From an uncultured Veillonellaceae bacterium (GTDB lineage: Bacteria; Bacillota; Negativicutes; Selenomonadales; Selenomonadaceae): 42,417 nucleotides of DNA. The notes under the pieces are model-generated. The model made no database searches, was not told the DNA's origin, and worked only from the letters and a program-made list of their open reading frames with translations. The stretch spans positions 1 through 42,417 of the forward strand of contig OMWS01000022.1 in NCBI GenBank assembly GCA_900314825.1, read 5' to 3'. Position 1 is the stretch's first letter. Each line of letters opens with the position of its first letter. Shown piece after piece: positions 24,133 through 33,800 of this stretch. Both the position numbers and the translations under genes were made by a program.

Positions 24133-25596
24133 CTATTTGATATATTCGACAGTTTTGTGATACTGGCGAGCAATCTTGATCACAGGGCCGTATTGCTTGT
24201 GGCTCATGTAAGTCACGTTGAGGATGACGACGCTTGCGTTGCGGACGGTTTCGGGCGTGAAGCTCATGTCATCCGCGTCGTATGTCTTCACCTTCGGATA
24301 TTTGAGGCGGAATTTCCGAAGCCAGTTCGGGTGGCCGCCGAAAAGGACTGCCCCCTCAGGGAAGGATACTGGCGCGTCATCCTCGATGTCGCTGACCTTC
24401 AAATCGCCCTTCTGCATGCCCTCGATGACTTTCTGCATGTCTCCGAGGGCGTTCTTCGCGTCAATGTATTTTTCCTTCGTCCCGGCGAGCTTTTTGTTCG
24501 CCTTGTTAAGCTCCAGCTGCAGCTTGTTCAGCTGCGACTGCTTTTCCCGTATGACAGCGTCTTTTTCGCTGAGCATTCGCTTGAGGGCAGAATCCGGTTC
24601 TTCCTCTTTTTCATCCTTCGGGACGTTCGACATGTACAAGTCCAGGAGTTCGTCCCGGTCGTCGCTGGAGATCTTGCCGAACGCGTACATGAGGCGAGCG
24701 TAGTTCAAGTCGACATCGAAAAGAGTGCGCTGTTGGAGCTGCATCCTCAGGTGTCCCTGGATTTCGCCGAGCGTCTTCGGATCAGTTAGGCTTTCAATGC
24801 TCTCTTCTTCATCGTCATCCGCGACTTCTCCTTCGTCTGCGACGAAGTCGCGAATGATGCATCTCGCGAGCGCGTTCGCATCTTTTTCAGTGAACTCGCA
24901 TTCCATGAGGTCGTCGAAGCAGAACTTTGCTGCGATTGCGTTGAGCATCTTCTGGTTGTCGTCATCGAAGAATTCATAAAGGGTGACAGGTTCCTCCCCT
25001 CCCCCTATGAGCGTCTTTCGCAGACGGCGTTCTTCCGAGGAGATGCGCCCCCTGTATTTCTGATTGCGTCTGCTGTCCACGACGATGGAAGGTATCGAAG
25101 AGATGAACATCCGCAATTGCTCGTCTTCCGGCGGTATGCCTGCCTCATTCCCCTTTTTTCCATCGTACCTCAAAAAGAGGAGTACATACACGCTGACATT
25201 TTCCAAGACTTGGTGAACGGAATGAGAGCCTCGCGTGAAGAAAGAGATGCCTGGAAAGCCGCCTTTCTGCTTGGCCAGTTCGCTCTGATAGCGCGGAAAC
25301 CGCTTTCGGAGGAAATCGGTGAGCCGCTCTAGCGGTTTTTCTCGGGCGAAGGACGCAGCAAACACTTCCAGCGATTTGATGGCGAGGCTTGCTGAACGCT
25401 CTTGGAAGAACTGGGTGCAGGCATAGTTGTCTTTCGCGTCCTTCATCGTCCTGCAGAAAGCTTTTCTGTCCATCGTGTCATAAATCTCTTTGCGGAACGC
25501 AAGGTACTTGCTCCTGTCACGGGCGACAGCGGAGCAGGCATGGATAACGAACGCGAAGATGTCACGAGCCTCGTCGGCTTCCGTCCTCTTCGGCAT
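24133..25596 (-). CDS. DUF2325-domain protein with central coiled coil
   Basis: This 487-aa protein is mostly helical. The N-terminal 230 residues are unknown. An acidic linker (VADDDEEESIESLTD) lies near 260, and a strong coiled coil at about 340-400 (LSEKDAVIREKQSQLNKLQLELNK) precedes the C-terminal DUF2325 domain. That domain, about 415-487, reads AVLFGGHPNWLRKFRLKYPK, then VVILNVTYMSHKQYGPVIKIAR, the pattern of the short Rossmann-like DUF2325. It is sometimes found in proteins near mobile or defence genes, but its job is unknown. The gene lies 104 bp downstream of the BREX operon on the same strand yet has the higher GC of the flanking DNA, so I do not count it as part of that operon. Confidence 0.6.
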   Translation of the reverse strand: MPKRTEADEARDIFAFVIHACSAVARDRSKYLAFRKEIYDTMDRKAFCRTMKDAKDNYACTQFFQERSASLAIKSLEVFAASFAREKPLERLTDFLRKRFPRYQSELAKQKGGFPGISFFTRGSHSVHQVLENVSVYVLLFLRYDGKKGNEAGIPPEDEQLRMFISSIPSIVVDSRRNQKYRGRISSEERRLRKTLIGGGEEPVTLYEFFDDDNQKMLNAIAAKFCFDDLMECEFTEKDANALARCIIRDFVADEGEVADDDEEESIESLTDPKTLGEIQGHLRMQLQQRTLFDVDLNYARLMYAFGKISSDDRDELLDLYMSNVPKDEKEEEPDSALKRMLSEKDAVIREKQSQLNKLQLELNKANKKLAGTKEKYIDAKNALGDMQKVIEGMQKGDLKVSDIEDDAPVSFPEGAVLFGGHPNWLRKFRLKYPKVKTYDADDMSFTPETVRNASVVILNVTYMSHKQYGPVIKIARQYHKTVEYIK

Positions 25597-25700
25597 GAAT
25601 AATCACATCTTTCATTGTAGATATTCCGAATCATTGAATGAGAAAGGATTTATTCTGCATACATATCCTTAGGTCGTTGAGCATATTAATACCAATATGA

Positions 25701-26828
25701 CTACCTTTTCAGAATACTTGTTAATTCCCTTGCAATAGCCGCAGCATCATCTTCCGTATTCTCTGCTCCAAATGAAATACGAATCGTTCCTTTTGCATAT
25801 TCATCTGGCACATGAATGGCCTCGATGACATGAGAGACACGAGTATTTACTGAATCGCAAGCAGATCCGGTGGAAACGCAAATCCCCTTCAGATCCAGTC
25901 GATGAAGCAGCATTTCTCCATCCACGTTTCTGATGGAAATATTCACGTTTCCAGGAAGATGATTGCGGCTGCCGTTTCTCATGTAAACAATTCCAGAAGA
26001 TGTCAATCCATCCAGAAGAATCGTCTCCAGCTTACGGAGCTTTCGTTCTATCGATTTCATGCGATCAAAGTTCTTCCGAAGTGCAACAGCCATTGCAGTA
26101 ATCGCCGCTACATTCTCAGTTCCGGCGCGTTTCCCGTATTCTTGTGCTCCTCCATCTACAAATGAGCAAATATCTACACCTTTCCGAATGTAAAGGAATC
26201 CACTGCCCTTCATTCCGTTGAATTTATGGGCAGAAGCGGACAGCATATCTACCCCTAGTGCGTTTACGTCAATAGGGATGTGGCCAACCGCCTGCACTGC
26301 ATCCGTATGGAACAAAGCTCCATGCGCATGTGCAATCGTAGCCAGATCCGCTATTGGCTCGATGGTCCCTATTTCATTGTTAGCCAGCATAACAGAGACG
26401 AGTCGCGTCTTGTCATTAATATACTGTTCTAGTTGTTCCGGCTGCACGATTCCTTCATCTGAAACCGGAAGATACGTTACTGGATATCCAAGCTGTTCTA
26501 TCGCTGCGCAAGCATTCAGCACCGCATGATGCTCGATCCGAGAGGTGATTGTCGCCCGTTTGAATCCATCAGAAAAAACAGCGCTTTTAATCACCCAGTT
26601 GTCACTCTCTGATCCGCCGGAGGTGAAATATATTTCATCAGGCTCTGCTCCAATACATGAAGCGATAATTTCACGAGCCTCGGAAATAGCCTTTTTCGCC
26701 GATCGCGAAAAAGAATATGGTTGAGACGCATTTCCATACTCTTCTTCTAAAAACGGCTTCATCGCTTCAAATGCATCGGCATCCAGTTTTGTTGTCGCCG
26801 CATTGTCAGCATAAATCAGTTGTTTCAT
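25701..26828 (-). CDS. dndA: Cysteine desulfurase, IscS/DndA type
   Basis: This 375-aa class V aminotransferase-fold enzyme takes sulfur from cysteine as a persulfide. The PLP lysine is Lys202 in SASAHKFNGMKG, the stacking His is His101 (EHHAV), and the persulfide cysteine is Cys324 in STGSACDS on the long mobile loop of group I enzymes. The aspartate DAVQ (near 176) and GTENV (near 236) are also in place. Length matches IscS/NifS/DndA. It is the last gene of the BREX operon, only 9 bp after brxL, with AAGGAT as ribosome site. In this context it is better read as the sulfur donor for BrxP than as a housekeeping IscS, because no iscU or iscR is near. The symbol reflects role by analogy. Confidence 0.9.
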   Translation of the reverse strand: MKQLIYADNAATTKLDADAFEAMKPFLEEEYGNASQPYSFSRSAKKAISEAREIIASCIGAEPDEIYFTSGGSESDNWVIKSAVFSDGFKRATITSRIEHHAVLNACAAIEQLGYPVTYLPVSDEGIVQPEQLEQYINDKTRLVSVMLANNEIGTIEPIADLATIAHAHGALFHTDAVQAVGHIPIDVNALGVDMLSASAHKFNGMKGSGFLYIRKGVDICSFVDGGAQEYGKRAGTENVAAITAMAVALRKNFDRMKSIERKLRKLETILLDGLTSSGIVYMRNGSRNHLPGNVNISIRNVDGEMLLHRLDLKGICVSTGSACDSVNTRVSHVIEAIHVPDEYAKGTIRISFGAENTEDDAAAIARELTSILKR

Positions 26829-26837
26829 AATGTATCC

Positions 26838-28283
26838 TTACTTCGAAAGACCGATGGTTGAAATATCAGGGATGACCTTGCCGGCTTCCCTCGCATCCAC
26901 AAGCCCCATCTGTTCACGTATGATGCTGCGCATTTCTTTTGCTGGTTGCAGACAATACGCATCGAAGTCTTCAGGGCTGATATCATCAGCGCTTTCCGCG
27001 TTCGGGAAAAGCAATTTTACAAACGCCGTACAAACTTTCCGGATGGCCTCCGTATCTCTGGTGTCAGCCTTTGGGGGAATCACAAGCATTTCCTCGACAA
27101 TATTCCGATAGGATGGTGTGTTCCTGAGCTCATGGAGAATCGATGAAAAGTATTCAGCATTCAGCGCCCAACCATTCGCTTTCATATCATCATTCATCCG
27201 GGGAAGTTCCCAGCCCTTGATGAAGCCATGCAAGCGGTCAAGGAATGGCGCTCTGTGAAACGGATCGGGAAGTTCTTCAAACATGGACGCATGCTCATGC
27301 ATGTTGCTTCCCGTAATATTCCCCAGAAAAACAATGGCTGCGTCCACATTGACACTGTGTCCATCATCTGCCTTGAAACTGCCATTTTCCATGATTTGCT
27401 GAAGCGAAGAATGCATTTCGGCATCCTTCATATAATCCGCTTCTCGAATCTCATCAAGAGCAACATAATCCTTATAAGCTACGACGCCTTCTCTTTTATT
27501 CGTCTTGTTATAGATCAGCTGGGCTCTTGTGGACTTGCCGGAAACGAGCCAGCCAAAGCGGCTGATCTGCCCGAACAAATAAGATTTGCCTGTCCCCGGA
27601 GGTGCGAGCTCGATGATATTGAGGTTCTTTTCTACGAACGGCAGCAGCCTCTGCAAAAAGGTCAGTCTCTGCTCGCTGCTGGAAAATCCACGATAATTAT
27701 AATCCGCAGCAGAAATCAGCACGTTAATCCATTCATCGGTAGTAAACTCGCTTCTGCCTTCCTTGTAATCCTCGAGATCAACAATATACGGGCAAAACGG
27801 TTTGTAATCCGTCATTTGGATGAACCCGGTTGCATTCTTCTTTGAAAAATCTTGCATCCAGGCTAGCTCAATAATCCCCCAATTTTCACTTTCCTTGAGC
27901 AACGAATCTTGCCATTTTTCTACGACGCTTTTTTCAATGACTCCTCCAGCCCCTGACTTCATATCGCCAAAATCCGGCATTTCGAACATCGTATTTCCGC
28001 TCTTGATATCTACGGAAACGCGTATCCGCGTCAATATCGTCACTGGTTCCCCATTCGTCAGCTGGAACTTCATGTACTCAAAGTCATCCTTGCTCGGAAC
28101 ATATCTTTTGATATAATCCTGAACCCTATCTGTATCAATTTCACCATCATCATCGGAAAACTTCATGACGATCCAGTCGCGCATAAAAGACGGCAGCCTG
28201 AGCTCCTTAAAAAAACTGGCACGTTGCGGATTTTTCAGCACGATCATATCCGCAAATACGTCCCTCAGCTTATCTTCTTCCAT
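26838..28283 (-). CDS. brxL: BrxL, AAA+ BREX protein (short form)
   Basis: The 481-aa product matches the BrxL/TIGR02688 family. The N-terminal 200 residues hold the family's DNA-binding region. Walker A is PPGTGKS at 228-234 and Walker B is YVALDEIR at 273-280. ITGSNMHEH and LDRLHGFIKGWELPR (near 323 and 355) are typical BrxL sensor/arginine-finger segments. It ends soon after the AAA+ lid, so the C-terminal Lon-protease-like domain of longer BrxL proteins (about 670 aa) is absent, as in the shorter family members of about 450-480 aa. BrxL rings act on DNA in BREX immunity. GGGAGA precedes the ATG. It follows the zinc-ribbon gene by 12 bp. Confidence 0.9.
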   Translation of the reverse strand: MEEDKLRDVFADMIVLKNPQRASFFKELRLPSFMRDWIVMKFSDDDGEIDTDRVQDYIKRYVPSKDDFEYMKFQLTNGEPVTILTRIRVSVDIKSGNTMFEMPDFGDMKSGAGGVIEKSVVEKWQDSLLKESENWGIIELAWMQDFSKKNATGFIQMTDYKPFCPYIVDLEDYKEGRSEFTTDEWINVLISAADYNYRGFSSSEQRLTFLQRLLPFVEKNLNIIELAPPGTGKSYLFGQISRFGWLVSGKSTRAQLIYNKTNKREGVVAYKDYVALDEIREADYMKDAEMHSSLQQIMENGSFKADDGHSVNVDAAIVFLGNITGSNMHEHASMFEELPDPFHRAPFLDRLHGFIKGWELPRMNDDMKANGWALNAEYFSSILHELRNTPSYRNIVEEMLVIPPKADTRDTEAIRKVCTAFVKLLFPNAESADDISPEDFDAYCLQPAKEMRSIIREQMGLVDAREAGKVIPDISTIGLSK

Positions 28284-28295
28284 AACGGTTCTCCC

Positions 28296-28493
28296 TTATA
28301 GGAACAGCGTGCAGCCCTGCTCCTTGAATTCGCTGATCTTGATTTTTAGGTCTTCCACTTCGCAACCAAAGTATTCAGCCATGCATTGAATACAGTAAAA
28401 ATCATCGGTATCAACATCAATCAGTTTCTGTGACAGGGCTACTTCGTCCTTTTTGAGTTTTTTTCCGCATTCGCAGCAGATTTTTTTTTTCAC
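28296..28493 (-). CDS. 65-aa zinc-ribbon protein of the BREX operon
   Basis: This small protein reads MKKKICCECGKKLKKDE and then FYCIQCMAEYFGCEV, giving a CxxC...CxxC zinc-binding knuckle, followed by a short acidic helix. It begins at GTG 28493, overlapping the pglZ stop by four bases (GTGA), so it is translationally coupled to pglZ and sits 12 bp before brxL. Its position inside the operon suggests a structural or adaptor role in the BREX complex, which is inference. The codons after the start form an A10 tract, which makes the frame prone to slippage. Confidence 0.75.
   Translation of the reverse strand: MKKKICCECGKKLKKDEVALSQKLIDVDTDDFYCIQCMAEYFGCEVEDLKIKISEFKEQGCTLFL
28481..28490. repeat. 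A10/T10 homopolymer at the start of the zinc-ribbon gene
   Basis: Ten consecutive T on the + strand encode the AAA AAA AAA A run after the GTG start. Runs of this length are classic slippage sites for DNA polymerase and RNA polymerase. A change of one base would abolish the 65-aa frame. Confidence 0.9.
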
Positions 28494-30853
28494 GGCAAGT
28501 CCCCCTCTCCGCCGCCAAGTGCGGATTTGATGGTTACATCCGGCAGAGAAACAATGGTATTATTCGCAAATATCTGTGGAGGATACGTCCCCGGCTTAAT
28601 CCGCGAAAACTCTGCAGTCCATCGCTTGGCATCTTCCGTGGGATTCACTGCTCCATCGATTCCAGCAATCCTGATCTGCAAGCTATGAACCGGTTGGTTG
28701 AAACATATGCCGAACCTAGCCTTCTTCCTTGAGATTTTTACTGTTGCTTTTTCCCAATCCGCTGTGAGGGGGATTTTTTGATTGCTGTCCACCACAAGGA
28801 TCGGCACCAGCATCTCCTCCGGTGACGCACCACCATGGACTTCGCCGTAGATTGCGTTTTCATCGTCTCCGCCTGCAGCAAAACCAGGAGTCGTGAAATG
28901 ATCGTAATTTTCAAAAACAGCATATTTCTTGCCATCGTCGAGCGTCGCGACAACCCGCACGGCAGGCAATTGCGGTTGACCGTTCGGTTTCCATTCGCTG
29001 TATCTTCCATGGCTGTATACTTTTACGCCATGATGGACATCGATTCCGTCGCGCTGATGGAAAAACCGAGCTGCCAGACGACTGGTGCCGTGATCCCCTG
29101 TAATGATGACCCTATGATGCTTTTCCATCATTTGGGAAACCGTTTTATAGACAGAAGAAACGAATGTGAGTTGGTCTTCTATGCAGGCATAGTAATCTGG
29201 ATCGTCTACTAGCCCCTTATGAGCAAGCTTGTCAAGCTTGTCAAGTTTTTCATGCGGAATATCCATGACTTTCCACGGGTCATTGAACATCGTCTCCGTT
29301 GGCAGGTTTGCTTGCCCGATAGCCATATGTTTGATCGTCGCATTGCAATGCTGAAGAATTCCCCAGCGCAACAACGGAAGCCATTCGATTCCCAGCGCGT
29401 CAATCCAAAGGATTTCTGTATCCGAATCCATATAATCAGATAGAACGGCATGCCGCATATCATAAGTATCTGTTTGTATCCCGTTGAAATAGGATGCCTC
29501 ATCCATCGGCAAAGTATTTGACAGCTTATATGATTTATATCGCTCCATGTAGAGCTTGATGTCATCATCGAACGCCAGTTCGTCATCGTGAAGATAATAA
29601 TAGAGTTCCGGATAGATGTCCTTCAGCTTTTCACATGCCAAGACCTGTGTGGCATCAGACCTCATCCACTTTCCGACCATTCGCAGCAGATAGACGCGTT
29701 CATCATGCCTCGCTCCCGTCATGAAAGCCAGCCGGTCTTCATAAACGGGAATGGCATCCAGTTCTCTGAAAAATCTGTCATCCGGCTCCCATGCCATGAC
29801 GTTCACGAGGCTTCTGTACTCATCGATCCATTCCGGCTTGGAATACCAAACTTGGAAAATCTCAAGCATAATCTTATCCGGAACCTCCGCCACGCTCGCC
29901 GAAGCAGCAAAGCAATGGCAAAGATACGTATCCTCAGGGTGTCGCTCAAGCCATAGGAAAATAATTTGTTTGTGGCTATCTGGCAGAGCGTTCCATTTCC
30001 CCATGGCGTCAATTCCCGAAAAGGTCGACATGTTCAGGATGCCTAGTATCGTCGTATCGAGATCGACCCCCTTGAGCGCATAATCAAGAAGCAGTCCCTG
30101 CATCTCGTCAGAGCAATTTTCTTCCGTCAGGATATCTGCTCCAGGCATATTTTCGCAAATGAACGTCAATGTGTCATTCATCACATGGATAGAGATATTT
30201 CCGTTTGCCGTATCCACAAACTTCGCACGATTCGTGAGTAGCACAAAATCCTTTTTATTTGGGTCTTCCGGATTAGCCCAATATTCAAACCACTCTTTCA
30301 GTCCGACTTTCAAATCTCCTTGCATGTTTTCCAGTTTCTGTACATACGTTTCAAATTTTCCGGAAAGCACGAGAATCCTTAATGTCTGCTCCTCTGCGTC
30401 AGGATCGGAACAAGCGTAGAAGAAATCTTCCTGCCGCAGATCGTCCGTGAGATTCATGGATTTATCAAACCATTGGGCTTCACAGCCCCACAGCGGAATG
30501 ATAATCCTGCCGATGTTGCTGGCAGACGCATTGAAATGCCAAAGTGCGGAAAAGCGACGATCGGACATCTCATTCCTGGCAAACAGTCGAAGATACTCAC
30601 TGACGCCAGTAAGAATCAGCCATTCGTTCCGATACTTTTTATCCATCAGATTTTCGAACTTTGGCATGACATCGGCACTGGGAAACAAGACATCCACGGG
30701 AACAACATGGATATCGCTTATTTTTTTCAATTCGGAGAGAAGGTCGCAATACGCGCGTATATTTTTTACCAGAATCGCACGACAAGGGAAACGGGAAGCG
30801 ACAGCATCCTGCTTTTCCTGCTGCAGCTTTGATACGACTTCCTGTATCGTCAT
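28490..30853 (-). CDS. pglZ: PglZ, alkaline-phosphatase-superfamily BREX protein
   Basis: The 787-aa protein has an N-terminal region of about 470 residues and a C-terminal PglZ domain. The metal-binding motifs of the alkaline phosphatase fold are visible: ILWIDALGIEWLP with Asp485, VIITGDHGTSRLAARFF with Asp587-His588, and YGEVHGGASPEEMLVP with His673. A final beta-sandwich (TVKISRKKARFGICF onward) closes the protein. PglZ occurs in nearly all BREX systems as a core component and is thought to be a metal-dependent phosphoesterase or nuclease-like subunit. GAGAGGACAAA precedes ATG 30853. It starts 18 bp after brxC. Confidence 0.93.
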   Translation of the reverse strand: MTIQEVVSKLQQEKQDAVASRFPCRAILVKNIRAYCDLLSELKKISDIHVVPVDVLFPSADVMPKFENLMDKKYRNEWLILTGVSEYLRLFARNEMSDRRFSALWHFNASASNIGRIIIPLWGCEAQWFDKSMNLTDDLRQEDFFYACSDPDAEEQTLRILVLSGKFETYVQKLENMQGDLKVGLKEWFEYWANPEDPNKKDFVLLTNRAKFVDTANGNISIHVMNDTLTFICENMPGADILTEENCSDEMQGLLLDYALKGVDLDTTILGILNMSTFSGIDAMGKWNALPDSHKQIIFLWLERHPEDTYLCHCFAASASVAEVPDKIMLEIFQVWYSKPEWIDEYRSLVNVMAWEPDDRFFRELDAIPVYEDRLAFMTGARHDERVYLLRMVGKWMRSDATQVLACEKLKDIYPELYYYLHDDELAFDDDIKLYMERYKSYKLSNTLPMDEASYFNGIQTDTYDMRHAVLSDYMDSDTEILWIDALGIEWLPLLRWGILQHCNATIKHMAIGQANLPTETMFNDPWKVMDIPHEKLDKLDKLAHKGLVDDPDYYACIEDQLTFVSSVYKTVSQMMEKHHRVIITGDHGTSRLAARFFHQRDGIDVHHGVKVYSHGRYSEWKPNGQPQLPAVRVVATLDDGKKYAVFENYDHFTTPGFAAGGDDENAIYGEVHGGASPEEMLVPILVVDSNQKIPLTADWEKATVKISRKKARFGICFNQPVHSLQIRIAGIDGAVNPTEDAKRWTAEFSRIKPGTYPPQIFANNTIVSLPDVTIKSALGGGEGDLP

Positions 30854-30871
30854 TTTGTCCTCTCCCCTCTA

Positions 30872-33800
30872 TCATCCGGCAAAATCATCGCAATACTCCG
30901 GGTGTGCATCAAGGAATGCCGAAACACGATCCTTCAAAATCGCTTCGTTCATATTGCGTACATTCTTCTTTGTCCCGGCCAGTTTCTCCTTCTTCGCCTT
31001 TTCCTGCTGCGCCTGCTTCAGCATTTTTTGCAACGTGATTAAATCAGAAACGCCCCATGCGCTCATATCATTCCCAAGCTTCGTTTTTGCTTTGGTGATA
31101 ATCGCGGCATGTTCGGTATTCCAGATATCCAGGTATTCATTTCCTACGGTAGCGAGGAACGCAGACGCAATCTTGTCTTTGTCATAGAGCAAAGACGCAT
31201 CCATATTTTGCAAAGCTTGAATCGCGCTGGCAACGGAAGTATTCAACGTATGGTTCTGCTTCTGCACATCCAGCAGCGTACGAATTGGCTTTTGCAATTC
31301 ATGCGGAACAATCCACAGAATCGGAACATCAAAGGTTGTACACCAATCCCTTACGGTATCCATGCCCGTCAAAGTTTTCCATGTCTCCTGAAGTGTGACC
31401 TTGTTGCGGGCAAAATGAATTTTCCCCATCTGCGCGTTTAATTCCTTGTCGAATTGCGTCAGCGACGCGTTGCAGGACACATCCTTCAATCCGTTATAAA
31501 CGGTGACAAGTTCGTCCGGAGTGCATTCAATCTGCCGTTTCTCCAAAATTTCTCTGAGCACCGGCTTCCCGTCTGCAAGGCAGTCCTTGGCATACGTCCC
31601 GTACGTTTCAAGCGTGGAGATATCGTTTTCCCGTTCTTCCGGCGTCAAATGCGAGGCTCCCCCCTGCGACACCTTGTACAAGACGTTGAGCGCCGGGTGC
31701 CAAACAGGATTCAGCTGTGCAATGGCAGCCATCGGAATCCGCAAGTGCTTGAACAGATTTGCAAGATCCTTCTGCGCTGCTTCCAAGCTATGATAGACCT
31801 TGTCCTGTACATTCCCGATTGCTTCCAGGTACTTGTACTCCCCTACAATGTCATCCAGCTTCGCCTTGACATCATCTTCAGTCCAGCTATAGATTGCTCC
31901 CGGCATGACAGAATGCAATTTGTCGCTCAATTCTTCCGGCTGGATATCCAGCTTGCTGGCGATCGTCTGCAATTCAGGAGAAGCACGGAAAAGGAATATC
32001 CGGAAAGCTTCCGACATCTGATTCTTGTCCTGAAAAGCTTTCGCAAGAACGACGCGGATTCTCCCTCTCCCCTGCATCAACTGCAAGACATTGCTCATCG
32101 CCGTCTCGACCGTCTCGACATCGCCCGCCTGCGTCATAATAAAGCATTGAATGTTATCAATCACTTTTTCCGCCGCGCTCCGCAGTTCCTCATTTTTCCA
32201 CGAATCTGCCGGCAGGTATTTCAAAACCCAAAACGGCGCACCGCACTTCGTGACGGCTTCCCGCGTATTATGCCACCCGGTCGTTTGCTCCGCAACCTGC
32301 TCCACCTTGAGGTCGAAAATTTTTTCAAGGTATCCGCTGAATTTCTGCCAGGTGATCGATCCTGCAGAAAGATAGTCCGTCGTCATCCTGCCTTTGCACA
32401 TCTCCACGACCATCTTCCCGATCGTCGATTCGGCAAGAATTTGCGGAGACTGTGCCTTGTCGATCCATGTATATTTGCTATTTTTGTAGCAGGAGAAAAC
32501 GTACCCCATCAATACGCCACAAGCGATGGTGTCGTAATAGCCAAAGGGAGCATGCTGCAGCTTCGTCCACAGGTCGCTCAGATTGACTTTGTAGCCGGAC
32601 TCCATTTCCTTCTTTATCAGTTTCGCGAGCGCTGCGATACTGTTGGCGGCCTTGTTCCCTTGCGCACCTGCCATCTCGTCAATCTTGGCTAGCTCCAGCA
32701 GGCCTTCATTCTTCAAAGAGTTCAGTACGTTCTTCAGCTGGCTGTTTTTGCTGCTGCGCTGGATGCCGGCAAGCGGAGCGCTTTCATTGCAGGCCTTATA
32801 TGCCGTATTCGTAACGACAATATTTTCCGGAGCATATTTGAAAATAGCATCCAGCACGTTTGTGCGGATCGTTTTCCGCAGGTGCATCATGCCGTATTGA
32901 TTGCCCCAGGCCTGGTTTCCATTGTAAGCGATCATCTTGCCGCCGCTAACGGCTTCGCTCACCCAAGTCAGCAGGATTTTTTGTGCTTCCATCTGGAAGT
33001 TGTTGGCGGAGCCCGTCTGTCCCGACATGCTTGCCATCTCCTGTTTCGTGATGGCCGTCAGCCAATCCTTCCGCTTGCCATCAGAAAACGGGGTTTTCAT
33101 CAACGCGATCGTAAGACGCGGCTCTTTGGATTCGCTGGCTTTCGTCTGCAACGTCGACTGGATGGAGGCCGCCTGCGGCTCGCTGCTCACGGAGACCAAA
33201 AGCAAGCCGAGCTTGTAGGGACACTTCTCCAGATCTTTCATCACCTCTGCCAGGCGCGTGTTGATCGAGTTCGTCTCAGCGCAGCAGACGGCAATCTTCA
33301 TGCGCTTGCAGACTGCGTCGTTTTCATCCACGGCACGTTTTTCAAATTCCTTTGCAAACACGCCATCTTTCGAAAACATTTGATAGCGGCTGTATTTTTT
33401 ATCATTCGCGTTCAAATGAGCATCAAACTCATCACTGGTGGTGCCGCTGAACGGGAGCTGCAGACGGACATTTCCGTGCGCGTCCTTGTCCAAAACGAGG
33501 ATTTTGCTATCCTGCATGGTTTTGAGAAGATCATGAATCCGGGCCTTGTTCATGACGCCGGCAAGACAGTTGTCCAAGCATTCTTCCGTGGCCGAAATGC
33601 CGTCTCTTGTTCTCTTCCCGATATAAAGTCCCTTAGTAGAAGACATCAGTGCCATCAAGAGCAGCGCCGTCTTGAAAACGCGATAGGCGTTCTCATCGCT
33701 CTCCACAAGCGCTCGGCTTTCCTCGAAATGGCGGATATACTCCGGCACCTTCGTTTCCTTGTCCGAGAAGTCGCTCTCACGCGTGAAAAAATAATCCCAG

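Noticed and set aside
24133..25596. DUF2325 protein as a ninth BREX gene
   Set aside because: Same strand and close, but a 104-bp gap, host-like GC and no known link to BREX argue against membership.
25682..25699. Hairpin CATATT/AATATG after the desulfurase gene as the operon terminator
   Set aside because: Only a 6-bp A/T stem with no T tract on the transcribed strand; too weak to call.
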